NCBI GenBank assembly: GCA_030637245.1
Contig: DAOVVI010000171.1
Span: forward strand, 1 to 5,405
Reading direction: 5' to 3'
Source: Cyclobacteriaceae bacterium
GTDB lineage: Bacteria > Bacteroidota > Bacteroidia > Cytophagales > Cyclobacteriaceae
DNA length: 5,405 bases
Shown: positions 1-5,073 of the stretch, one piece after another
Position numbering within the stretch: the first letter of the stretch is position 1
Layout of the letters: the number at the start of each line of letters is the position of its first letter
Notes under the pieces: model-generated
What the model was told of the DNA's origin: nothing
Database searches by the model: none
The model's input: the letters and a program-made list of their open reading frames with translations, nothing else
Made by a program: the position numbers and the translations under genes

Positions 1-99
1 ACCGGGATGGAGCGACCTGTTTAAGCCCCTGCCTCGCCGGCAGGCGGGCGAAGTGGGATTGTACGCAAGCCGGCGAGTAGCGACAGCCAGCCCTGGCAC
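1..99. repeat. GC-rich intergenic repeat-like element with inverted repeats (left part may be cut)
   Basis: The first 100 bases are 68% G+C by hand count, against about 37% for the next 96 bases. They are dense in self-complementary sequence. CTCGCCGGC at 33-41 is the exact reverse complement of GCCGGCGAG at 69-77. CCTGCC (28-33) pairs with GGCAGG (39-44) around a 5-base loop. GCCAG (86-90) pairs with CTGGC (93-97) around CC. AGCGAC occurs twice (11-16 and 79-84). One forward frame stays open to 167-169, but its translation resembles no family I know. The look is that of a dispersed, structured intergenic repeat (REP-like), but copy number cannot be judged from one window. The element may extend left of base 1. 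Confidence 0.5.
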
Positions 100-196
100 C
101 CAGATTATAAAATTATTCTACCCTTACATGTTCTTGAGGCAACAATTAGGCAGTAGGCTTCATAGGTAAGCGAGGCAGAATGAATATCACATTCAA
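100..196. other. AT-rich spacer downstream of the transporter gene
   Basis: No gene is visible here. On the minus strand the stretch contains degenerate GCCTNNT-like heptads (around 137-157, for example GCCTACT followed by GCCTAAT), a weak trace of a short tandem repeat. A 5-bp inverted repeat TGAAT/ATTCA (181-185 and 191-195) sits directly after the transporter stop codon. It has no U-tract, so I do not call it a terminator. Confidence 0.3.
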
Positions 197-1699
197 TTAT
201 TTTGCAAATTCAGGCAATACCTTGGGATCAATACCCCAGATAAGCGGCAATAAAAACCATAAGGCAAGGACAATAATTAATACTGAAATTATATTCAGAA
301 AAAGTCCGGCCCTGACCATTTGTTTTATTTGAATGTATCCGGTGCTGAATACTACTGCATTTGGTGGTGTAGCTACCGGCAACATAAATGCACAGGACGC
401 AGATAGTGTAGCTGCGATCATCAGTGCATAAGGATGAACACCCATTACAACAGCTAATGAAGCTAAGACAGGCAAAAGAATGCTTGCCGTTGCCACATTT
501 GACGTGACTTCAGTAAGGAAATTGACCATGGCGCTCACAGCAAAAAGTAATATGATAAAACTCACATTATCCAAACTTTTGAGCGATCCTCCCAGCCAGG
601 CAGCTAATCCTGAAGATTGAAATCCGGACGCTAAAGCAAGTCCTCCTCCAAAAAGAATTAAAATCCCCCAGGGTAATTTTCTAGCAGTTTCCCAATTCAT
701 GAGCCGTTCTCCTTTTTTTGAAGATGGAATTAGAAAAAGCAAGACTGCGCCAAATAATGCTATGATCGTGTCATCAATACCCGGGATGAAACGCTTTAAC
801 AAAAAAGATCTCAGTATCCATGAAAGCGCAGTGATAGCAAATACGATTATAACCTTTACTTCATCTGAAGTAAGCGAACCCAACGAATTAAGTTCCTTTT
901 TTATTTCTTCATAACCACCGGAGTTTGTATTGTTCCTGACAGGAAACATAATTTTCACCAGGTAAACCCAACAAATAACAAGCAGTAAAACAGATATTGG
1001 AAGAGAAATGGTCATCCACTTTGCAAAATCGATTTCCTGGTCAAAAAGATCCTTCACCACCGCAGAGAGCATGGCATTTGTCGGGGTGCCGATCAGGGTA
1101 GTAATACCGCCAATAGAGGCAGCGTATGCAATACCCAGCATCAATGGCAAACCAAATGAAGAATTCAGCTTTTTATGGCCTGAGAGATCCTGCTCATTAT
1201 TGCTAATACCTCCGAATTGTTTTGCTACGGCAACAGCGATAGGAAGCATCATCATGGTAGTAGCGGTATTTGATATCCACATTGATAATACATAGGTTGC
1301 AAGCATAAATCCAAGTATAATCCTGTCAGCATCCTTACCTATCCAATAAATAGTTTGAAGCGCAATCCTTTTGTGCAGGTTCCACCTTTCAATAGCCAGT
1401 GCAATGATAAATCCTCCCATATAAAGAAATATCATTTTATGTCCGTAGGAAGAAGCTGTTTTTGCAATATCCAAAGCACCGGTAAGAGGGAATAAGATAA
1501 TAGGCAACAAGGATGTGGCAGGAATAGGTATAGCTTCTGTAATCCACCAGATAGCGACCCAGGCAGTAACTGCCAACACCGACTGGGCCTCATTTGACAA
1601 TTCTCCATCCAGGGGCAATAATAAAATAACAAAAAATGAAAGCGGTCCGGCTATTGTAGAAATTATTTTCTTAGAAGAACCATTGAAAGTTGCTGACAT
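197..1699 (-). CDS. DASS/SLC13 family sodium:di/tricarboxylate symporter-like transporter
   Basis: An inner-membrane carrier of 500 residues with about a dozen hydrophobic segments, normal for the divalent anion:sodium symporter (DASS, SLC13/NaDC/INDY) family. Both family sodium/substrate motifs are visible: SNTAT at residues 143-147 and TSNVAT at 399-404. They are paired with the two half-repeat motifs GTPTN (204-208) and LPVATPPN (440-447), the latter part of the SLC13 signature. The second motif reads SNV rather than SNT, a variant I believe also occurs in eukaryotic relatives. The likely role is Na+-driven uptake of C4-dicarboxylates such as succinate, fumarate or malate. Citrate or sulfate cannot be excluded from sequence alone. 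The ATG at 1699 is preceded by no Shine-Dalgarno sequence, as is common in Bacteroidota. The THX gene lies 44 bases upstream on the same strand, with a hairpin between them, and no promoter of the TTTG/TAnnTTTG type is visible directly upstream. Confidence 0.93.
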   Translation of the reverse strand: MSATFNGSSKKIISTIAGPLSFFVILLLPLDGELSNEAQSVLAVTAWVAIWWITEAIPIPATSLLPIILFPLTGALDIAKTASSYGHKMIFLYMGGFIIALAIERWNLHKRIALQTIYWIGKDADRIILGFMLATYVLSMWISNTATTMMMLPIAVAVAKQFGGISNNEQDLSGHKKLNSSFGLPLMLGIAYAASIGGITTLIGTPTNAMLSAVVKDLFDQEIDFAKWMTISLPISVLLLVICWVYLVKIMFPVRNNTNSGGYEEIKKELNSLGSLTSDEVKVIIVFAITALSWILRSFLLKRFIPGIDDTIIALFGAVLLFLIPSSKKGERLMNWETARKLPWGILILFGGGLALASGFQSSGLAAWLGGSLKSLDNVSFIILLFAVSAMVNFLTEVTSNVATASILLPVLASLAVVMGVHPYALMIAATLSASCAFMLPVATPPNAVVFSTGYIQIKQMVRAGLFLNIISVLIIVLALWFLLPLIWGIDPKVLPEFAK

Positions 1700-1700
1700 A

Positions 1701-1725
1701 AATAAAAACTTAGATTAGATCTAAG
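1701..1725 (-). terminator. Hairpin with U-tract between the THX and transporter genes (terminator or leader element)
   Basis: Read on the minus strand, CTTAGAT (1725-1719), loop CTA, ATCTAAG (1715-1709) forms a perfect 7-bp stem followed at once by TTTTTATT. This has the form of an intrinsic terminator for the THX transcript, whose stop codon ends 18 bases upstream. The stem has only two G-C pairs and would be weak. The U-tract ends one base before the transporter ATG, so the same element could act as a leader hairpin or as a protein-binding palindrome controlling the transporter. Confidence 0.5.
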
Positions 1726-1743
1726 CGTCCTTTTACTAAAAAA

Positions 1744-1866
1744 TTATTTATCAGATTTTTTTTCTTTCGCTAGTGCCTTTTTTACCTTCTTTTTTTTTGG
1801 TCGAATTACACCATGACTTCCTTTGGTAATTTTCCCTTTTTTTGTTTTCCTGTCACCTTTACCCAT
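1744..1866 (-). CDS. Small ribosomal subunit protein THX (30S ribosomal protein Thx)
   Basis: A 40-residue, extremely basic protein (about 17 Lys/Arg). It begins MGKGDRKTKKGKITKGSHG and continues with IRPKKKK near residues 21-27 before a Lys-rich tail. The N-terminal GKGDxKTxxGKI..GS.G..RP pattern is that of the Thx family (Thermus Thx and plastid PSRP4 relatives), a small peptide that sits in a pocket of 16S rRNA in the head of the 30S subunit and stabilises it. Many Bacteroidota encode such a short form. The ATG at 1866 is the only sensible start because the conserved motif begins there. An A-rich leader replaces a Shine-Dalgarno sequence. A promoter-like pair lies 40-70 bases upstream and a hairpin with a U-tract follows the stop, so the gene is probably transcribed alone or with some read-through into the transporter. 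Its shortness makes it easy to miss. Confidence 0.88.
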   Translation of the reverse strand: MGKGDRKTKKGKITKGSHGVIRPKKKKVKKALAKEKKSDK

Positions 1867-1905
1867 AATTGTTTTTTTACTTTGTTATTAAAATAAGTTC
1901 AGGGA

Positions 1906-1936
1906 CAAATTAATCGCTTATTCGCAATTAATCAAA
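1906..1936 (-). promoter_or_regulatory. Bacteroidota-type promoter candidate for the THX gene
   Basis: On the minus strand TTTG (1936-1933) is followed after exactly 19 bases by TTAATTTG (1913-1906). This matches the Bacteroidota sigma-A pattern TTTG-N19-TAnnTTTG with one mismatch. The spacing is identical to that of the SRP RNA promoter in this window. Transcription would start near 1900, giving a leader of about 35 bases before the THX ATG. Confidence 0.45.
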
Positions 1937-2104
1937 TTTCTTATTTCTCAATAAATAGTTTATTGTAATTTTCATGATCTAAAACTTATGGTATCATCCC
2001 CGGTAATATTGTTTTTTTAATAATAATCCCTTAATTCTCACGAAACAAAAAAGCGCTAAAATCGACCCTGATGAAAATAGAGACACTTATTACTTCAAAC
2101 AACC

Positions 2105-2242
2105 ATGGAATTAACACAATTTGAAATGAAATTAAACAATACAGAATCTGAAGAAATTTATTTCTATTGAGAATCGAAAATTGAAAAATTTGATTTTAAA
2201 AAAGTGCCATCGAACTCAGTGGTACAAGTGACAGCAAAATAG
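2105..2242 (+). pseudogene. Possible decayed fragment resembling the N-terminus of HopJ-like proteins
   Basis: From ATG 2105 the frame reads MELTQFEMKLNNTESEEIYF and stops at TGA 2168-2170. Read past that stop, the same frame continues with IEKFDF and a further 15 codons to TAG 2240-2242. The spacing of conserved-looking residues (M.L..F..KL..T, then E.I.F, then I....(Y/F)DF..xP, then N) resembles what I recall of the start of HopJ-family proteins (PF08888) in Bacteroidota, with one extra residue after the Thr. If so, an in-frame stop has broken the gene and everything after about codon 38 is lost. The comparison is from memory and the match is short, so a chance resemblance is quite possible. 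Confidence 0.22.
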
Positions 2243-2290
2243 TCTTCGATTAATTCTTTCAGGAAATTCACAATTCCCCAACAAATAGTT

Positions 2291-2321
2291 TTTGTGATCA
2301 ATCATTTTCTGTTTAACTTTG
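2291..2321 (+). promoter_or_regulatory. Bacteroidota sigma-A promoter of the SRP RNA gene
   Basis: TTTG (2291-2294), a 19-base spacer, then TAACTTTG (2314-2321) match the Bacteroidota -33/-7 consensus TTTG and TAnnTTTG exactly. The predicted start, about 5 bases after the -7 box, falls on G2326, the first base of the SRP RNA terminal stem. Promoter and RNA end therefore support each other. Confidence 0.8.
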
Positions 2322-2325
2322 CATT

Positions 2326-2417
2326 GGCAAATCGATACGACTAGCTCCTGTCGAACTCCCCCAGATCTGGAAGGAAGCAAGGGTAGGCGGTTGTAGCAGT
2401 GCGATATACGATTTGCC
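2326..2417 (+). ncRNA. ffs: Small bacterial signal recognition particle RNA (4.5S-type)
   Basis: About 92 bases long. This is the RNA scaffold of the signal recognition particle, which binds Ffh and targets ribosomes making membrane proteins to FtsY. The diagnostic apical domain is present: TCTGGAAGGAAGCAAGGG at 2366-2383. It forms a short UCU/GGA stem capped by a GGAA (GNRA) tetraloop at 2369-2372, and AGCA on the 3' side forms half of the symmetric internal loop bound by the Ffh M domain. CCC and GGG flank it. The ends pair perfectly: GGCAAATCG (2326-2334) with CGATTTGCC (2409-2417). A run of six T follows (2418-2423), so the terminal stem probably also serves as terminator. There is no Alu domain, so this is the short form. 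A minus-strand open frame across this region is spurious. Confidence 0.93.
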
Positions 2418-2423
2418 TTTTTT
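2418..2423 (+). terminator. U-tract ending the SRP RNA transcript
   Basis: Six T residues directly follow the 9-bp terminal stem of the SRP RNA. The RNA's own closing stem plus this tract make a plausible intrinsic terminator. The following 70 bases before the next gene show no clear promoter, so partial read-through into it remains possible. Confidence 0.5.
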
Positions 2424-2493
2424 GTGTTTCTTTCCTTTCTTCCCAAACTTTTAGTTAATTTATTTATTCAAGTTCTTATTTTTAATTAGGAAT

Positions 2494-2703
2494 ATGTATA
2501 TCATCAAAGTGAAAGGCAAAAAGAAAATCCCTAATTATATTCAATTGAGAGATGAAAACTTTATGCTTGTTGGGTATTTTAGTTATCGCGAAGGAAGACC
2601 TTTCAGAAGTCTCGAAAAATTTGGTCTCGAAGGAAAGGAGAAACAACTTGAATCAATTATAGAAAAAATGCCATTTGGCAAACTTAAACAATTAGAATTT
2701 TAA
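2494..2703 (+). CDS. Small conserved-looking protein of unknown function, paired with ftsE
   Basis: A 69-residue basic protein that I do not recognise. It has no signal peptide, membrane segment, cysteine pair or known motif. The pattern suggests two or three beta strands (YIIKVKG at 2-8, NYIQLRD at 14-20, FMLVGYFSY at 23-31), then an amphipathic helix from about residue 46 (KEKQLESIIEKM). This would be a compact beta-beta-beta-alpha cytosolic domain. The frame is probably real: codon use is like its neighbour's, and the ftsE start lies one base after its TAA (TAATATG), a spacing that implies translational coupling. AGGA sits only two bases before the ATG, too close for a normal Shine-Dalgarno site. 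Its position suggests a role linked to FtsE or to envelope growth, but that is inference only. Confidence 0.72.
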   Translation: MYIIKVKGKKKIPNYIQLRDENFMLVGYFSYREGRPFRSLEKFGLEGKEKQLESIIEKMPFGKLKQLEF

Positions 2704-2704
2704 T

Positions 2705-3415
2705 ATGTCTTTTTCATCCGATCCTATTGTCCGTGTAAAACAAGCAAGTATTTTTCAGGATAATCAAACCGTACTCAGTGATATTAATTTTGAGCTTGAA
2801 AAAGGCGAGCTTGCATTTATCATCGGCAGAACAGGCAGTGGTAAATCTTCACTCTTAAAAACATTATATGCTGACTTACCGCTTAGACTTGGTGATATTT
2901 CTATTGCTGGGTATAATCTCAATAAACTAAGGGCAAAAGATGTCCCGATGTTGCGTAGAAAATTAGGAATTATCTTTCAGGATTTTCAGCTTTTTAATGA
3001 CAGAACGGTAGCAGAAAACCTGAATTTCGTCATGAAAGCCACCGGATGGAAAGACCGCTCAAAAATGAAGAAACGACTGGCTGAGATCCTGATTAAGGTT
3101 GGGCTGGGTGCTGTGGACACTAAAATGCCACATCAATTATCAGGTGGAGAACAACAAAGAGTGGTAATTGCAAGAGCTATAATCAACGAACCTTTATTAT
3201 TGATCGCCGACGAACCAACCGGGAATCTGGACCCAGAAGTATCTGATGGAATATTTGAATTATTTCTCGAAATCAATAAAAGCGGAACTGCTATTCTGAT
3301 GGCCACACACGATCACACGATTATAGGAAATCATCCGGCCAGGATTCTTAAATGCGAACAAGGGAAAATAAAAGATTCTAATCTTGAAAAATTTAATTTG
3401 TCTTCTCAGTATTAA
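2705..3415 (+). CDS. ftsE: FtsE-like ABC transporter ATP-binding protein
   Basis: A complete ABC ATPase of 236 residues, normal length for FtsE. Visible motifs are Walker A GRTGSGKS (41-48), Q-loop Gln92 in FQDFQLF, signature LSGGEQ (145-150), Walker B LLLIADE (164-170) with catalytic Glu170, D-loop NLD (174-176) and the switch His202 in ATHD. The wording around these motifs, such as KSSLLKTLYADL, RRKLGIIFQDFQLF and KMPHQLSGGEQQRV, is that of Bacteroidota FtsE rather than of LolD or MacB, though those relatives cannot be fully excluded. FtsE normally works at the inner face of the membrane with FtsX, using ATP to control peptidoglycan hydrolases at the division site. No ftsX follows here, because the next gene is on the opposite strand, so the partner must be encoded elsewhere. 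The start at 2705 is one base after the preceding stop codon. Confidence 0.88.
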   Translation: MSFSSDPIVRVKQASIFQDNQTVLSDINFELEKGELAFIIGRTGSGKSSLLKTLYADLPLRLGDISIAGYNLNKLRAKDVPMLRRKLGIIFQDFQLFNDRTVAENLNFVMKATGWKDRSKMKKRLAEILIKVGLGAVDTKMPHQLSGGEQQRVVIARAIINEPLLLIADEPTGNLDPEVSDGIFELFLEINKSGTAILMATHDHTIIGNHPARILKCEQGKIKDSNLEKFNLSSQY

Positions 3416-3488
3416 ATTTCTTTTTGTCAGATTAAACTCGGTTTATAATATTTGTTGAAAAATACGTGACTTTTTGGACGAACATCAA

Positions 3489-4544
3489 TTAATCTACACT
3501 AAACCTGATATTTCCATACTTAGTACTGACTTTAATTAAGGAAGTAGCATCGCTTTTAGCCAGGTACCCTTCATATTCGCTGGTGGTATGGTCTTTAGTC
3601 ACTTTATTGAAATTGATGTTTTCTCCATGAGCTTTTAAATTACCAAACTGCAGATCAAATTCCAGCCTTGCTGCAGAGCCACTTTCCATATTTATATCAA
3701 TTGAACTAAACTCACTTTCAATTTCAATCTCTTTAAACCTGTTCGAGACCTCTTCCAGATTAATTCCTTTGCCATGTTTTGTTTCCAAATAAAGATTCTC
3801 CTCCAGCCTTTCTACACTAAGACCCGCAAACTGAATATCACCATTCATTGATTTGAGATTCTCAATTTCAAAATTACCATATTTCCCATCCAACTCAATT
3901 GATCCCGCATTCTCAATTATCAGTTCAGAAAATTGACTTGAGATTTCAATGTCTCCCATATCCTCAATGGCCATCTTTGAATATCGTAAATCCAACGACC
4001 CTGATTTTAATGTTTCAATTTCGCATTTAGCATTCGAAAATTCTACCCGGACCGAGGCATCATCCAGATCTTCTGCCATTAGCTGACCATATTTCACCTC
4101 GACATTCAACTCTCCCTTGTAACTCCCCAAATATACATTCCCAAAACTGTTGGACAATTTCAACTGATTAGTATTTGGCATATTGATTTCGTAGTGAACA
4201 CTAAAACTGGAATTCCCATTAATGGCACCAATTTCAGTTTCGATAGATAAATGACCCGAGGAAATTCGATCTGAAATATCTATTTCAATTGCATCCAGTA
4301 TTTTCTGAGTTTTTGAATCAGAATTACCTTTGGCTTCAATTTCTACCTTGAGATCCAGCACATTTTTATCCCACCTGTTAATGATCACATTTCCATATTT
4401 ATTTGTGATCTCAATTCTGGTATCCCCGTTTATATTAAAACTTTTGGATATGCGCTTTGTTGCCTCTTCGGCAAATAGCTGTGTGAGTGATGTTAATATA
4501 ACTAGAAAAATAATTCCCGATATTTTATAAGATAACCTTTTCAT
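3489..4544 (-). CDS. Exported repeat protein, probable beta-helix (DUF4097 / head-GIN-like), of the sigma factor operon
   Basis: A secreted or surface protein of 351 residues from ATG 4544. Residues 1-25 form a signal peptide (MKRLSYK, hydrophobic core GIIFLVILTSL, cut after LFA). The mature part is built of short beta-strand repeats, each carrying an aromatic-plus-small motif: KYG 49-51, SFG 133-135, KYG 151-153, EFS 168-170, RYS 187-189, QFS 204-206, KYG 221-223, QFA 238-240, KHG 256-258, EFS 278-280, QFG 299-301 and KYG 342-344. The spacing is 17-19 residues through the middle, as expected for rungs of a parallel beta-helix. Similar proteins (DUF4097 or head-GIN type) are common in Bacteroidota next to sigma/anti-sigma pairs. 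An in-frame TTG at 4562 would add six residues, but the ATG gives a standard signal peptide. The frame overlaps the anti-sigma gene by 20 bases, so they are one transcript. The function is unknown; an envelope sensor or adhesion role is inference. Confidence 0.75.
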   Translation of the reverse strand: MKRLSYKISGIIFLVILTSLTQLFAEEATKRISKSFNINGDTRIEITNKYGNVIINRWDKNVLDLKVEIEAKGNSDSKTQKILDAIEIDISDRISSGHLSIETEIGAINGNSSFSVHYEINMPNTNQLKLSNSFGNVYLGSYKGELNVEVKYGQLMAEDLDDASVRVEFSNAKCEIETLKSGSLDLRYSKMAIEDMGDIEISSQFSELIIENAGSIELDGKYGNFEIENLKSMNGDIQFAGLSVERLEENLYLETKHGKGINLEEVSNRFKEIEIESEFSSIDINMESGSAARLEFDLQFGNLKAHGENINFNKVTKDHTTSEYEGYLAKSDATSLIKVSTKYGNIRFSVD

Positions 4545-5073
4545 CTTTTTGACTATTTTCAATGGATTGAATAATTGTTAATTGCTGATTTAATATTTCA
4601 ATTCTAAGCTGGAGATTCAGGATCATGGCGTCAATCAGATTTTCTTCGTTGCCATTTTTCATATCCCGTTTTAGAACAGCATACATCGAATCCAGCTTAT
4701 CGATCTCAACAAGGAAATCATCACCTAAATCATATTTTTTACTCATGATTCTGATCTCTCCTCTTTTTTGATTAATAAGTGAAATGTAAAATGTTTCGGC
4801 TTCCAAAAGTAGCGTACTTGCCTCTGCAACTTCAAAGGTCTCATCTCCTTCTGAATTTTGAATTACTTTGTCGAAAACAAGCCATGATGTAATCAATAGA
4901 AGAATAACCGCAGCAGCTCTCCAGAAGATCACCGGTTTCGAAATATGTCTTTGCTTAAGGTCTTGGTTTTGACCCAGTTCTTTTTCAATGTCAGCCCACA
5001 AATCCTTTCTTGGATTTTTTCCATCCATCTCATCTCTATGGGATTTTATGAATTTTTCTAACCTGTCATCCAT
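4525..5073 (-). CDS. Single-pass membrane protein, probable anti-sigma factor
   Basis: A 182-residue protein with a charged cytosolic N-terminus (1-48, including LEKFIKSHRDEMD and a WADIEKEL helix), one membrane span at about 49-69 and a mostly helical periplasmic part (80-180). The latter contains EAETFYISLINQKRGEI and AMILNLQLRIEILNQQL, patterns I associate with membrane proteins encoded after ECF sigma factors in Bacteroidota. By position it should hold the upstream sigma factor at the membrane and release it on an envelope signal. It lacks the His-x3-Cys-x2-Cys zinc motif of classical anti-sigma domains and has no cysteine at all, so sigma binding must use another surface. The ATG at 5073 overlaps the sigma stop codon (ATGGATGA, 8 bases shared). 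It has a strong Shine-Dalgarno GGAGG six bases upstream, inside the sigma gene. Confidence 0.72.
   Translation of the reverse strand: MDDRLEKFIKSHRDEMDGKNPRKDLWADIEKELGQNQDLKQRHISKPVIFWRAAAVILLLITSWLVFDKVIQNSEGDETFEVAEASTLLLEAETFYISLINQKRGEIRIMSKKYDLGDDFLVEIDKLDSMYAVLKRDMKNGNEENLIDAMILNLQLRIEILNQQLTIIQSIENSQKDEKVIL

Larger units (their letters stand above)
1867..2325. other. Intergenic region without an intact gene
   Basis: This 459-base AT-rich stretch separates the minus-strand THX gene from the plus-strand SRP RNA, so it is a divergent upstream region. Promoter candidates lie at both ends, one for THX (1906-1936) and one for the SRP RNA (2291-2321). In between, 2105-2239 may be a decayed coding fragment. 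In 1940-2100 I see only AT-rich sequence, with no open frame above 20 codons and no convincing structured RNA. Confidence 0.6.

Noticed and set aside
2..169. Open forward frame running in from the left edge and ending at TAA 167-169
   Set aside because: It stays open mostly because the first 100 bases are GC-rich and poor in stop codons. The translation is low in recognisable features and crosses the repeat into AT-rich spacer. The tail of a real gene cannot be strictly excluded.
699..914. Plus-strand open frame of 71 codons
   Set aside because: It lies wholly inside the transporter gene on the other strand and has no family resemblance. The same holds for the plus-strand frames 1008-1295 and 1515-1718 and the minus-strand frame 1432-1632.
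1867..2325. Possible regulatory RNA or riboswitch in the long spacer
   Set aside because: Apart from the promoter candidates and the putative gene remnant I found no extended base pairing or known riboswitch core.
2216..2446. Minus-strand open frame of 76 codons
   Set aside because: It covers the SRP RNA and its promoter in antisense; the RNA explains the conservation of this stretch.
3416..3488. Shared terminator between the convergent ftsE and repeat-protein genes
   Set aside because: Only a 5-bp AT-rich hairpin (TAAAC/GTTTA, 3433-3445) and an A-run/T-run pair near 3456-3475 are present. Neither has a convincing stem with a U-tract.
4330..4530. Plus-strand open frame of 66 codons
   Set aside because: Antisense shadow of the repeat-protein gene, with no recognisable content.
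4545..4562. TTG start adding six residues to the repeat protein
   Set aside because: TTG starts are rare in Bacteroidota, no ribosome binding site supports it, and ATG 4544 gives a signal peptide of normal length.
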